Source: Cupriavidus pinatubonensis
GTDB lineage: Bacteria > Pseudomonadota > Gammaproteobacteria > Burkholderiales > Burkholderiaceae
Direction: 5' to 3'
Assembly (NCBI RefSeq): GCF_019602855.1
Contig: NZ_CP080767.1
Location: 2,046,001-2,110,000 of the forward strand
DNA length: 64,000 nt
The position numbers and the translations under genes are program-made. Below, piece after piece: positions 25,208-36,135 of the stretch. The notes below the pieces were generated by a model. The model searched no databases, was not told the DNA's origin, and saw nothing but the letters and a program-made list of their open reading frames with translations. How positions within the stretch are numbered: the stretch's first letter is position 1; each line of letters opens with the position of its first letter.

Positions 25208-26167
25208 ATGGGGATCGGCGTACTGTGCGGGCTGATGGCGGGGGCGTTCTGGGGCATGGTGTTCATCGCTCCCAAGCTGCTGCCGGCATTTTCCCCATGG
25301 GAACTCGCCATCGGCCGCTACCTGGCCTACGGGGTCGTCGCGCTTGTCGCCGCCCTGCCGCTGATGAAGCGGATTGCGCGCAAGCTCACGCGTGCCGACT
25401 GCGTCGCGCTGCTGCGCCAGGCCTTTACCGGCAACCTGCTCTACTACGTGCTGCTCGCCTTCGGCGTGCAACTGGCCGGCGTAGGCCCCACCTCGCTGAT
25501 CATTGGCATCCTGCCGATTTCCGTGACCATCATGGGCCGCCGCGACCATGGCGCGGTGCCGCTGTCGCGGCTGATCTGGCCGCTGCTGGTGGTGGCGGCC
25601 GGCATTGCCTGCATCAATGTCGACCTGTTCGGCGGTGGCCAGAGCGCCCATGCCGCCGCCGCAGATGCCGTGGCGCGGCCTGTCTGGCAGAAGCTCGCCG
25701 GCGTAGCCTGCGCGGCCGGGGCGCTGGTCTGCTGGACGCTGTATGCCGTGGACAATGCGCGCTACCTGCAACGCAATCCGCACTACAGCGGCAACGAATG
25801 GTCGGCCCTGTACGGGCTGTCGACCGGGGCGGTATCTGCCGTGCTCGCGCTGGCAGGCTGGCTGCTGGACGGTGATGCACTCAGCGCCCCGGAGGCCGAC
25901 CGTGGCTGGCAATGGTTCTGGATGGTCAACGCGGCGGTAGCACTCGGAGCGTCGCTGATTGGCAACAACCTTTGGAATATCGCGAGCCGCCGGTTGCCGC
26001 TGACGCTGTCCGGCCAGATGATCGTGTTCGAGACGCTTTTCGCGCTGGCATACGGGTTTGTGTTCGATCATCGCTGGCCGCGGCCGCTGGAAATTGCCGC
26101 CATCGTGCTGCTCATGGTCGGCGTTGCCTGGTCTGTCCGCTTGCACGCCAACGACAAGTCTGCGTAG
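25208..26167 (+). CDS. DMT-superfamily (EamA-like) transporter
   Basis: A 319-aa membrane protein with ten predicted helices in two EamA-like halves. The start GIGVLCGLMAGAFWGMVFIA is typical of the drug/metabolite transporter superfamily, as is the closing helix LEIAAIVLLMVGVAWSVRLH. The substrate is unknown; an amino acid or metabolite exporter is usual. ATG at 25208 is preceded by AGGG; upstream in-frame starts would extend into the promoter gap. It is divergent from guaB. Confidence 0.88.
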   Translation: MGIGVLCGLMAGAFWGMVFIAPKLLPAFSPWELAIGRYLAYGVVALVAALPLMKRIARKLTRADCVALLRQAFTGNLLYYVLLAFGVQLAGVGPTSLIIGILPISVTIMGRRDHGAVPLSRLIWPLLVVAAGIACINVDLFGGGQSAHAAAADAVARPVWQKLAGVACAAGALVCWTLYAVDNARYLQRNPHYSGNEWSALYGLSTGAVSAVLALAGWLLDGDALSAPEADRGWQWFWMVNAAVALGASLIGNNLWNIASRRLPLTLSGQMIVFETLFALAYGFVFDHRWPRPLEIAAIVLLMVGVAWSVRLHANDKSA

Positions 26168-26268
26168 ACTGGTGTTCGATGCCGCCGGGGTCACATCCGT
26201 GGCATTTGACTGGGACAGCAACCGTTGCCGGCCACCAAAAAACGTCCAGCCACTACCGACTTTCTGCC

Positions 26269-26784
26269 ATGATCCGTTCGTCTGCGCTGTCGCTTTCGCT
26301 GCTTGCCGCCGCCCTCGCCGCCGTGCCGGCAGCAGCATCCGCCCAGTGGCAATGGCGCGACGCCAACGGCCGCATGGTGTACAGCGACGTGCCCCCACCG
26401 CCTTCGGTCACGCGCATTGTCAAGGCGCCGGGACAACTCGCCGGAGAATACAGGTCCTCCGAGTCCGCCCCCGCCAGTGACGGCGCATCGGCGAAACCCG
26501 CCATCGCCAAGTCCGCCGCAGCACCCTCTCCCACCGCCGAAGAAGGCTTCCAGAAGCGCCGCGCCGAGCGGCTCGAGGCCGCCACCGAAGAAGCCCGGAA
26601 AGAGAAAGAGGCCAGCGAACGCGCCAGCCGCTGCGCCGAACTGCGCAACTACGCCAACGGCTTGCAGCAGGGCGTACGTGCCGCCGTGATGACCGGGGAC
26701 GGCAGCGTCCAGCGTCTCGACGGCGAACAGCGCCAGGCCGAGATTGTGAAAACGAACGCCAACATCGAGAAAAACTGCGGCTGA
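26269..26784 (+). CDS. DUF4124 domain protein, periplasmic
   Basis: A 171-aa secreted protein. Residues 1-25 are a signal peptide with a likely AxA cleavage site (AASAQ). The DUF4124 motif follows (QWQWRDANGRMVYSDVPPPP). The middle is Ala/Pro/Ser-rich, then a charged coiled-coil-like helix, and the C-terminus carries two cysteines (SRCAEL and the terminal KNCG) that could form a disulfide. Function is unknown. The ORF extends upstream to 25912, but that part overlaps the transporter gene; the signal peptide fixes this start. Confidence 0.85.
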   Translation: MIRSSALSLSLLAAALAAVPAAASAQWQWRDANGRMVYSDVPPPPSVTRIVKAPGQLAGEYRSSESAPASDGASAKPAIAKSAAAPSPTAEEGFQKRRAERLEAATEEARKEKEASERASRCAELRNYANGLQQGVRAAVMTGDGSVQRLDGEQRQAEIVKTNANIEKNCG

Positions 26785-26809
26785 ACCCAGACTCAGCCGC
26801 GCCAGCAGT

Positions 26810-27145
26810 TCAGGCGCCGCCGCGCAACCATTTTTGCCCTTCGCGCGTGCCGCTCTCGCGTGTCTTCTGCACCCGACGACGACGCGCCAGCTTCGGGTCT
26901 GCGGTGAGGGCCCGATAGATTTCCACGCGGTCGCCGGTACGCACGACGGTATCGGGCGTCTTCAGCTTGCCGTATATGCCGACCCGCATGGTCGACGGAT
27001 CGACCTCCGGACAGACTTGCTGCACGCCTGAACTCACAATGGCAGCGGCAATCGTCGTACCTTGCAGCACGTCGAACTCCTTGAGGAACACCGAGTCCGG
27101 CCTGGCGTAGCACACCGAAATGCGCACCATGTCAGCTTGCGCCAT
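26810..27145 (-). CDS. RnfH/RatB-family ubiquitin-like protein
   Basis: A 111-aa protein with a beta-grasp RnfH domain: RISVCYARPDSVFLKEFDV, then VDPSTMRVGIYGKLK and RVEIYRALTADPKLARRRR. The E. coli homologue (RatB/YfjF) sits in the same place beside ratA, divergent from smpB, so the arrangement is ancient. GAGGTGG precedes the ATG at 27145, giving a 14-bp overlap with ratA; the ATG at 27130 is a shorter alternative. The cellular role is unclear in any bacterium. Confidence 0.9.
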   Translation of the reverse strand: MAQADMVRISVCYARPDSVFLKEFDVLQGTTIAAAIVSSGVQQVCPEVDPSTMRVGIYGKLKTPDTVVRTGDRVEIYRALTADPKLARRRRVQKTRESGTREGQKWLRGGA

Positions 27146-27569
27146 AGACCACCTCGGCGCGCTTGACGAAGGCATCCACGAAGGTATTCGCGATGATGCT
27201 GAATACAGGACCGATGATCTTTTCCAGCAGAAGGCTGGAAAACTCGTAGTGAAGGTGAAACTCGATCTTGCACGCGTCCTCGCGCAGCGGCGTGAAGCGC
27301 CAGGACCCATTGAAGGTCTTGAACGGTCCATCGGCGAAAGTCATGTCGATGCGTGTGGGCCGCTCCTGCGAATTGCGCGTGTGGAAGAACTGTTGGATAC
27401 CCTTGAACTGGATGTGGATCTTTGCATCCAGCGTGGTATCGGTCTGCTCGAAGACCTCCACGCCGCCACACCACGGGAGGAACTTCGGATAGTCCTCCAC
27501 GCGCGTGACCAGGTCGTACATCTGCGCAGCCGAATAGCCGAGCAGGACGGATTTATGGACGTCTGCCAT
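27132..27569 (-). CDS. ratA: RatA-like SRPBCC protein
   Basis: A 145-aa START/SRPBCC-fold protein of the Coq10/RatA family. Typical text: VLLGYSAAQMYDLVTRVEDY near the N-terminus and FSIIANTFVDAFVKRAEVVY at the C-terminal helix. Members bind ubiquinone-like lipids (Coq10); the E. coli protein was reported to block 70S ribosome association. I cannot choose between these roles. It overlaps the RnfH gene downstream and is divergent from smpB. Confidence 0.92.
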   Translation of the reverse strand: MADVHKSVLLGYSAAQMYDLVTRVEDYPKFLPWCGGVEVFEQTDTTLDAKIHIQFKGIQQFFHTRNSQERPTRIDMTFADGPFKTFNGSWRFTPLREDACKIEFHLHYEFSSLLLEKIIGPVFSIIANTFVDAFVKRAEVVYGAS

Positions 27570-27667
27570 GAATGGGGAAAATCAGGTTCCCGGCCATACT
27601 GCACCGCAATATCACGCGAGGTCGAATCTCGCGCGCGGCGGGCATGGACCGGTACCGGGGCTGGTTT

Positions 27668-27687
27668 GCTAAAATGGGGATTTTAGC
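27668..27687. repeat. perfect inverted repeat in the smpB/ratA gap
   Basis: GCTAAAAT and ATTTTAGC form 8-bp arms around GGGG, in an otherwise GC-rich gap. The left arm contains TAAAAT, which could act as a -10 box for smpB 97 bp upstream of its ATG. By symmetry the complementary strand carries TAAAAT too, so the element could serve ratA as well. Confidence 0.5.
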
Positions 27688-27771
27688 CGACCCTGCCGCC
27701 CGAGGCACCCCCGCCTCAGAACGGGCCAATCACGGCCAGCCATTCCACTTACGCATCCCTGACCCGCACGC

Positions 27772-28224
27772 ATGACCATCGCAGATAACAAGAAGGCCTT
27801 TTTCGACTACTTCATTGAAGAGCGATTCGAGGCCGGCATCGTGCTGGAAGGCTGGGAAGTCAAGGCGATCCGCGCCGGACGCGTGCAGATCAAGGAAGGT
27901 TACGTGGTCGTGCGCGACGCCGAAATGTTCCTGATCGGCGCCCACATCAGCCCGCTGCAGAGCGCCTCCACCCACGTGAATCCGGACCCGGTGCGCACGC
28001 GCAAGCTGCTGCTCAAGGCCGACGAGATCAAGAAGCTGATCGGGAAGGTCGAGCAGCGTGGCTATACGCTGGTGCCGCTGAACCTGCACTACACGCGCGG
28101 CCGCGTGAAATGCGAGATCGGCCTCGGCAAGGGCAAGAAACTGTTCGACAAGCGCGAAACCGAGAAGCAACGCGACTGGCAGCGCGAGAAGTCACGCATC
28201 ATGAAGGGCGGCAGCAAGGAGTAA
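27772..28224 (+). CDS. smpB: SsrA-binding protein
   Basis: A 150-aa SmpB, partner of tmRNA in rescuing stalled ribosomes. The OB-fold core is obvious (EERFEAGIVLEGWEVKAIRA, GYVVVRDAEMFLIGAHI). The basic C-terminal tail (KRETEKQRDWQREKSRIMKG) inserts into the mRNA channel in known structures. The tmRNA gene itself is not in the window. It is divergent from ratA, with a perfect inverted repeat in the gap. Confidence 0.97.
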   Translation: MTIADNKKAFFDYFIEERFEAGIVLEGWEVKAIRAGRVQIKEGYVVVRDAEMFLIGAHISPLQSASTHVNPDPVRTRKLLLKADEIKKLIGKVEQRGYTLVPLNLHYTRGRVKCEIGLGKGKKLFDKRETEKQRDWQREKSRIMKGGSKE

Positions 28225-28255
28225 CGCGCTCGGGCCCCGCAGTTTCGCTACGTTC

Positions 28256-29185
28256 TCAGACGGCCTTCTGGCCTTTCACAATCTGCAGCGCCGAGGCAAT
28301 CATGCTGCTCATCTCGCCGAGGTCGCCCGGCACGATCAGCGTGTTGCCCTGTTTGGCGAGATTACCGAACGCCGTGACGTATTCCTCGGCCACCTTGAGG
28401 TTCACGGCTTCCATGCCGCCATCCACGCGAATGGCCTGACCGATCTTCTGGATCGCCTGCGCGTTGGCCTCCGCCACCGCCAGGATGGCCGCGGCCTCGC
28501 CCTGCGCCTTGTTGATAGCGGCCTGCTTCTCACCTTCCGATTTCTGAATGGCCGCTTCACGCGCGCCCGACGCCAGGTTGATCTGCTCCTGGCGCTTGCC
28601 TTCCGATGCTGCGATCAGCGCGCGCTTTTCGCGCTCCGCGGTGATCTGGGCCTGCATCGCGTGCAGGATTTCCTTCGGCGGCGTCAGATCCTTGATCTCA
28701 TAGCGCAGTACCTTCACGCCCCAGTTCGAAGCCGCCTCGTCGAGCGCGTTGACCACGCTGTGATTGATGAACTCCCGCTCCTCGAACGTCTTGTCGAGCT
28801 CCAGCTTGCCGATGACCGAGCGCAGCGTGGTTTGCGACAGCTGGGTGATGGCCACGACAAAGTTGCTCGACCCATACGAGGCCTTCATCGGATCCGTGAC
28901 CTGGAAGTACAGCACACCATCGACCTGCAGCTGCGTATTGTCCTTCGTGATGCAGACCTGGCTGGGCACGTCGAGCGGGATTTCCTTCAGGATGTGCTTG
29001 TAGGCGACGCGATCGATGAACGGCACCACGATCGACAGCCCCGGAGTCAGCGTCGCGTGATAGCGCCCCAGACGCTCGAGCACCCAAGCGTGCTGCTGCG
29101 GCACGATCTTGATGCCCTTCGCAATCAGCACGATCGCGGCAATCAGGATAATCAGCGGCAACAGGCCAAGCTGAAAGACTTCCAT
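28256..29185 (-). CDS. SPFH/band 7 stomatin-like membrane protein
   Basis: A 309-aa paraslipin/stomatin. Residues about 5-24 are a membrane anchor (LLPLIILIAAIVLIAKGI). The band 7 domain spans about 25-190 (IVPQQHAWVLERLGRYHATL), and a long helical, Ala/Glu/Gln-rich segment follows. The family builds large membrane rings and often partners with NfeD proteins, as here. GGAGGG precedes the ATG at 29185. The longer ORF to 29791 overlaps the NfeD gene and is not used. It is probably co-transcribed with the NfeD gene, 80 bp upstream. Confidence 0.93.
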   Translation of the reverse strand: MEVFQLGLLPLIILIAAIVLIAKGIKIVPQQHAWVLERLGRYHATLTPGLSIVVPFIDRVAYKHILKEIPLDVPSQVCITKDNTQLQVDGVLYFQVTDPMKASYGSSNFVVAITQLSQTTLRSVIGKLELDKTFEEREFINHSVVNALDEAASNWGVKVLRYEIKDLTPPKEILHAMQAQITAEREKRALIAASEGKRQEQINLASGAREAAIQKSEGEKQAAINKAQGEAAAILAVAEANAQAIQKIGQAIRVDGGMEAVNLKVAEEYVTAFGNLAKQGNTLIVPGDLGEMSSMIASALQIVKGQKAV

Positions 29186-29265
29186 GTAAGACCCTCCGGA
29201 CAGTTGACCAAAACGGACGACAACGGACAACAATGCCGCGCAACGGCGCGCAGCAACAATGGCAA

Positions 29266-29691
29266 TCAGCGCGGCAGGACAATCAGTGTCGAGCCGCGGA
29301 TCTCGACAATGCGAAAGCGGCCCGGTGCAGCGTCGGCACCGGGTGCGAGTTCGACGGTCCAGTCGGCACCACGGTATGGCACCCGCGCCCGTCGATAGGT
29401 GTCCCATGCCGGCACTTCGAGCTCCTGGCCGATATCGAGATTGACACCAGGATCGGACGCCGCGCTGCCCCGGCGTAGACGGCCGAAGCGCGAGCGACGC
29501 AGCAGGACAATGCCGACGACAGCCACCAGCGCGGCCACCAGCGTCTGCGCGGACGGCTCCAGCCCCGCGAGCGCCGCAAAGCCACCTGCGGCAAGCCCAA
29601 CCGCCACCATCAGCAGATAGAACGTTCCGGTAGCCAGCTCCGCGATCACTAGCACGACCACGGCGACGAACCACAGGTAGTGCAAAGCCAT
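29266..29691 (-). CDS. NfeD-like membrane protein
   Basis: A 141-aa short NfeD. Two or three hydrophobic helices fill residues 5-75 and a C-terminal OB-fold follows (NLDIGQELEVPAWD to IRGSTLIVLPR). It lacks the ClpP-like protease domain of long NfeD forms. The ATG at 29691 follows AAGGGG. Its product probably binds the stomatin-like protein encoded next door, a pairing found across bacteria and archaea. Confidence 0.9.
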   Translation of the reverse strand: MALHYLWFVAVVVLVIAELATGTFYLLMVAVGLAAGGFAALAGLEPSAQTLVAALVAVVGIVLLRRSRFGRLRRGSAASDPGVNLDIGQELEVPAWDTYRRARVPYRGADWTVELAPGADAAPGRFRIVEIRGSTLIVLPR

Positions 29692-29740
29692 CTGTCCCCT
29701 TCCCCGGCCCGACCGGGCGACCGTCATCAAATGCGGCAGG

Positions 29741-29780
29741 CAAAGAAAAACCCCCGCAACGCCAGCGGCGCCTGCGGGGG
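29741..29780 (-). terminator. rho-independent terminator of ppsA
   Basis: The minus strand forms CCCCCGCA/TGCGGGGG (29751-29758 with 29773-29780) around a 14-nt GC-rich loop, then TTTTTCTTT. It separates ppsA from the NfeD/stomatin pair. Confidence 0.88.
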
Positions 29781-29863
29781 CCCTTGTTCACACCTGCCGC
29801 AGGGCCGGTGCTACCCGGCGCATCGCGGCGCCGGCAGTTATCGTTATTGTGACGTCAAAAACA

Positions 29864-32248
<2,385 letters not shown>

Positions 32249-32389
32249 GAAAGCCTCAAAACAAAGTAAGAAAACTGACGCGGGTATCCGGTATGTTCTT
32301 GTTGTTCTGTCCCCGGACCGATCGCTTGGCTAAACAACCCCGCAGTGCTGAGGGGAATTTCGTTTTGTGGCTCTCGTCTCGCAGCGCAC

Positions 32390-32401
32390 ATTGTCGACAA
32401 T
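32390..32401. promoter_or_regulatory. 12-bp palindrome between ppsA and ppsR (candidate operator)
   Basis: ATTGTCGACAAT is a perfect palindrome in the ppsA-ppsR divergent gap, about 40 bp upstream of the putative ppsR -35 box. TTGT-nn-ACAA sites are typical of GntR/FCD-family regulators; the regulator here is unknown. Confidence 0.45.
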
Positions 32402-32440
32402 TCCAGGCAGGAAGGCCGCCCAGGCAAAGGCCCTGCAGAA

Positions 32441-32469
32441 TTGCTTAGCGAAAAGATCGCCGCTATTCT
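32441..32469 (+). promoter_or_regulatory. candidate sigma70 promoter of ppsR
   Basis: TTGCTT (32441-32446) and TATTCT (32464-32469) are spaced by 17 bp. The leader to the ATG at 32529 would be about 53 nt. Confidence 0.45.
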
Positions 32470-32528
32470 ACCGTGCTGCGCCGCACTTTTCTGCGGAACG
32501 TTGAATCTATTTATTCTTCTGCCAGCCC

Positions 32529-33434
32529 ATGTCTGAGCCTGTCGCGCCGGACGGCGCCCAGCCGGCCCCTGCCGGTGCAACGCCCCAGCCTCTCCAGCCC
32601 ATTGCGGGCGATCGCCCCGCCACCCGCACGGTTTTTATCGTCTCGGACGGTACCGGCATTACCGCCGAAACCTTCAGCCATTCGATCCTTGCGCAGTTCG
32701 AAATGCGCTTCCGCAAGGTACGCATGCCGTTCGTCGATACGCCTGAAAAGGCACATATCGCCGTCGGGAAGATCAATGAGGCTTTCCACACCGAAGGCGT
32801 GCCTCCCATCGTCTTCACCACGCTCGTCAACCAGGAAGCGAACAAGGCACTGCGCCGCGCCAAGGCGATGATCCTGGATATGTTCCAGACCTTCATCGAA
32901 CCGCTGGAAAAGGAACTTGGGCTCAAGTCGACGCATGCGATCGGCCGCTTCCACCAGAACGCGGACACCGAGGCGTACAAGAACCGCATCGAGGCCATCA
33001 ATTTCTCGCTCGCGCATGATGACGGCCAGTCACACAAGAACCTCCAGGAAGCCGATGTGATCCTCGTTGGCGTCTCGCGCAGCGGCAAGACGCCGACCAG
33101 CCTCTACCTGGCCATGCAGTACGGCCTGAAAGCGGCGAACTATCCGCTGATCCCCGATGATTTCGAGCGCGGCAAGCTGCCAAAGGCGCTCTACGACTAC
33201 AAGCCGAAGATTTTTGGCCTGTCGATCGACCCGCAGCGCCTCACGGAAATCCGCAACGAGCGCCGCCCGGGCAGCAAATACGCCGCGATCGAGAACTGCC
33301 GCTACGAGGTCAACGAGGCCGAGGCCATGATGCGACGGGAAGGCATCAAGTGGCTGTCCTCGACGCATAAGTCCATCGAGGAAATCGCGACGACGATCCT
33401 TCAGGAAATCAAGGTCGACCGCGACAACTACTGA
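32529..33434 (+). CDS. ppsR: PEP synthase regulatory protein (kinase/pyrophosphorylase)
   Basis: A 301-aa DUF299 protein that inactivates PpsA by ADP-dependent threonine phosphorylation and reactivates it by Pi-dependent dephosphorylation. FIVSDGTGITAETFS (residues 36-50) is the family signature. The P-loop GVSRSGKT is at residues 181-188. The N-terminal 30 residues are a Pro/Ala-rich extension. It is divergent from its substrate's gene ppsA, a common arrangement. Confidence 0.95.
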   Translation: MSEPVAPDGAQPAPAGATPQPLQPIAGDRPATRTVFIVSDGTGITAETFSHSILAQFEMRFRKVRMPFVDTPEKAHIAVGKINEAFHTEGVPPIVFTTLVNQEANKALRRAKAMILDMFQTFIEPLEKELGLKSTHAIGRFHQNADTEAYKNRIEAINFSLAHDDGQSHKNLQEADVILVGVSRSGKTPTSLYLAMQYGLKAANYPLIPDDFERGKLPKALYDYKPKIFGLSIDPQRLTEIRNERRPGSKYAAIENCRYEVNEAEAMMRREGIKWLSSTHKSIEEIATTILQEIKVDRDNY

Positions 33435-33446
33435 GCCGTACTGCCG

Positions 33447-34232
33447 TTACTGGGTGCCGCGGCGCTGCCGCACTGCCTCGAACAGGCAGATCGCGGTGGC
33501 GGCGCCCACATTCAGCGACTCCAGGCCGCCCGGCTGAGGAATGCCGACGGTGCGCGCAACGTGCTCCATCCATGCGTCACTGACGCCGGCGCCTTCGTTT
33601 CCGACGATCCAGGCCACGGGGCCTCGCAGGTCGGTGTCGAACACTGCGGCATCCGCATGCGACGACGTCGCCAGCAACGGCACCGCAAGCCGCGGCGCGA
33701 GCATGTCGATCGTGCAGTGCTCGACAATATTCAGGTGGAAGTTGGCGCCCATGCCTGCGCGCAGGGTCTTGACCGACCACGCGAACGCGCAACCGGTACC
33801 GAGGAATGCGTGGCGGATGCCGGCTGCTGCGGCGCTGCGCAGGATGGATCCGACATTCCCTGCATCCTGCAGCCCATCGAGGATAATGCAGTCTTCTTCT
33901 ATGCGTGCCGGCAAGTGCCCAGACGGCGTCTCGATCACGAGCATCAGATCGATGCCGTTGACCACGCCGCTGACCTGCGTGAACAAAACATCGGCCAGGA
34001 CCACGACCCGCTGGCTGTCGACCGCTGCCAGCAGCGGTGCCACCTCGGCATGATCGTAGTGCCGCTCCGACACCACGCAACTCACCGGCTGACCGAGCGC
34101 CGCGACATAGGCCTGGGCAAGATGCACGCCATCGAGCAGCGACTGCCCTGCCTTGCGGCGCTGGTGTGTCGACGTGGCCAGAGCCTTAAGATGTTTGAAC
34201 AGCGCGTTGTCGCGCGATGTGACGTGCTTCAC
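33447..34232 (-). CDS. TrmH/SpoU-family RNA 2'-O-methyltransferase
   Basis: A 261-aa SPOUT methyltransferase. A small N-terminal substrate-binding domain (SRDNALFKHLKALA, RKAGQSLLDGVHLAQAY) precedes the knotted domain with LDGLQDAGNVGSILRSA, WIVGNEGAGVS and the SAM-binding SLNVGAATAICLFEA. The target is an rRNA or tRNA ribose; the exact site is unknown. I start at the GTG at 34232, after the rnhB stop; the longer ORF lies inside rnhB. It ends the 16-kb minus-strand block, convergent with ppsR. Confidence 0.88.
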   Translation of the reverse strand: MKHVTSRDNALFKHLKALATSTHQRRKAGQSLLDGVHLAQAYVAALGQPVSCVVSERHYDHAEVAPLLAAVDSQRVVVLADVLFTQVSGVVNGIDLMLVIETPSGHLPARIEEDCIILDGLQDAGNVGSILRSAAAAGIRHAFLGTGCAFAWSVKTLRAGMGANFHLNIVEHCTIDMLAPRLAVPLLATSSHADAAVFDTDLRGPVAWIVGNEGAGVSDAWMEHVARTVGIPQPGGLESLNVGAATAICLFEAVRQRRGTQ

Positions 34233-34257
34233 AGGAGTGGATCTCGGTTCGCCCGGC

Positions 34258-34914
34258 TCAGAAGGCCACCAGGCCTCGGGCAATGGCCTCGCGCACGGGC
34301 GCAAACGAGCGCCGGTGGTGCGGCGTGGCGCCGAATTGCGCCAGTGCGGCAAGATGCTGCGGTGTCGGATAGCCGGAATGTGCGTCGAAGCCATACTGCG
34401 GATAGACCTCGTGCAGCGTCAGCAGCTCACGGTCGCGCGCCACCTTGGCCAGGATGGACGCCGCCGAGATCGCCTTGACCAGCGAATCGCCTTTAATGAT
34501 CGCCTCGACCGGAAACGGCACCTGCGGGCAGCGGTTGCCATCCACCTGGACCAGATCCGGCGTGACGCCCTTCTCCGCCAGCCCCTGCACCGCGCGTTGC
34601 ATCGCAAGCATCGAGGCATGGAGGATGTTCAGCGTATCGATTTCCTCGACCGTGGCGAAGGCGATATGCCAGCCGAGCGCGCGCTCGCATATCTTGTCGT
34701 AAAGCGCTTCACGCTTGTTGGCGGTGAGGACCTTGGAATCCGCCAGCCCACGGAGCATTGGCTTCGCTGGGTCGAACACCACGGCGGCGGCATACACCGG
34801 GCCGGCCAACGGCCCGCGGCCAGCCTCGTCCACGCCGCACAGGAATCGGACGCTTGCTGCCAGCGGCGCAAGGTCAAGCCCCATTTGCGCCGACGAAAGT
34901 TTGCCGCGCGCCAT
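34258..34914 (-). CDS. rnhB: ribonuclease HII
   Basis: A 218-aa RNase HII that cuts RNA in RNA:DNA hybrids and removes misincorporated ribonucleotides. Catalytic Asp29 and Glu30 lie in GVDEAGRGPLAGP; VDGNRC and ASILAKVARDRE complete the active site. The ATG shares one base with the lpxB stop (TGATG), fixing the start. The lpxB-rnhB pairing is conserved in proteobacteria. Confidence 0.95.
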   Translation of the reverse strand: MARGKLSSAQMGLDLAPLAASVRFLCGVDEAGRGPLAGPVYAAAVVFDPAKPMLRGLADSKVLTANKREALYDKICERALGWHIAFATVEEIDTLNILHASMLAMQRAVQGLAEKGVTPDLVQVDGNRCPQVPFPVEAIIKGDSLVKAISAASILAKVARDRELLTLHEVYPQYGFDAHSGYPTPQHLAALAQFGATPHHRRSFAPVREAIARGLVAF

Positions 34915-36122
34915 CAGACCAGCCCCCGCGAGCGCATCAGGTCGACGACCACATCCGCGGCGAGCTGCGCCGTATTGCACTTGAGCGTTTCGTGCATGCG
35001 CGTGAAGTGTTCGTACAGGAAGGCGATATTGCCCTGGTCATTGAGCTGCAGCAGCGTCTCGCGCGCGAGCGCTTCCGGCGTAGCATCGTCCTGCAGCAGT
35101 TCGGGCACCACAAAGCGCCCCGACAGGATGTTCGGCAAGCCCACATACGGCAGGTAACCCTGCCGCTTCATGATCTGCGCAGTAAGCCAGGGCACCTTGT
35201 AGGAGATCACCATCGGCTTCTTGTACAACGCCGCTTCGAGCGTCGCGGTGCCACTGGCCAGCAGCACCACGTCGGCCGCTTCCATCGCCTGATGCGAGTT
35301 ACCGTCGACGATCGTCAAGCGAAGCTCGGGGTACTGCTGATGCAACTCCTCAACGATGGCGCGCAACGGGGCGCTCGCCGCAGGCAGCACGAACGCCAGG
35401 TTCGGGTCCATGTGGTGCATCCGCGCCATGGCAGCGAAGAATGTCGCACCGAGGTTCCGCACTTCGGACTGCCGACTGCCCGGCAATACGGCAACCACGC
35501 GACAGCCAGCGGGCAGGTCCAATGCCGCACGCGCGCCTGCGACATCGGGCACCATCGGAATCACGTCGGCCAGCGGGTGGCCCACATAGGTCGCCGGAAT
35601 GCCAGCCTTGGCGTAGATCTCGGGCTCAAACGGGAACAGGCAGAGGATGTGGTCGACCGCACGCGCAATGGTGCGGATCCGACCTCCCCGCCAGGCCCAG
35701 ATCGACGGGCTGACGAAATGGACCACCGGAATTCCGGCGCGCCGCAGCGGCACCTCCAGACCAAAATTGAAGTCCGGCGCATCCACGCCGATGAAGCACA
35801 GCGGCGGATTCGCGAGCAGCGAATCACGGATGGCACGGCGCGTGGCCAGAATCTCGCGCAGCGAGCCAAGCACCTCGACGTAGCCATTGACCGACAGCGT
35901 CTCCATCGGCCAGTGCGATACAAAACCCTCGGTCATCATGCGCTTGCCGCCAATGCCGGCATAGCTGACCGTATCGCCGAGGCGGGCCTTGAGCCCGCCC
36001 AGCATCAGCGATGCCAGCAGGTCGCCTGAAGCTTCGCCGGCGACCATGGCAATCGTGCCACGCTGGCTGGCGTTGGTCCCGGTACCGGCAGGCAATGTGC
36101 CCCGAATCGCAGCGTCGACCAT
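34914..36122 (-). CDS. lpxB: lipid-A-disaccharide synthase
   Basis: A 402-aa GT-B glycosyltransferase that joins UDP-diacylglucosamine and lipid X in lipid A synthesis. MVAGEASGDLLASLMLGGLK is the family N-terminus. VLPGSRQSEVRNL and SGTATLEAALYKKPMVISYK form the UDP-binding site. The ATG at 36122 lies 13 bp after the lpxA stop; the longer ORF is antisense-like extension into lpxA. It acts at the inner membrane face. Confidence 0.96.
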   Translation of the reverse strand: MVDAAIRGTLPAGTGTNASQRGTIAMVAGEASGDLLASLMLGGLKARLGDTVSYAGIGGKRMMTEGFVSHWPMETLSVNGYVEVLGSLREILATRRAIRDSLLANPPLCFIGVDAPDFNFGLEVPLRRAGIPVVHFVSPSIWAWRGGRIRTIARAVDHILCLFPFEPEIYAKAGIPATYVGHPLADVIPMVPDVAGARAALDLPAGCRVVAVLPGSRQSEVRNLGATFFAAMARMHHMDPNLAFVLPAASAPLRAIVEELHQQYPELRLTIVDGNSHQAMEAADVVLLASGTATLEAALYKKPMVISYKVPWLTAQIMKRQGYLPYVGLPNILSGRFVVPELLQDDATPEALARETLLQLNDQGNIAFLYEHFTRMHETLKCNTAQLAADVVVDLMRSRGLV

Positions 36123-36135
36123 GTCCGGGCCAGTC

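Noticed and set aside
25912..26268. N-terminal extension of the DUF4124 protein
   Set aside because: It lies mostly inside the transporter gene in another frame, and the signal peptide at 26269 marks the true start.
28256..29791. 511-aa form of the stomatin-like protein
   Set aside because: The extra 200 residues are an out-of-frame reading of the NfeD gene; a strong ribosome binding site sits before the ATG at 29185.
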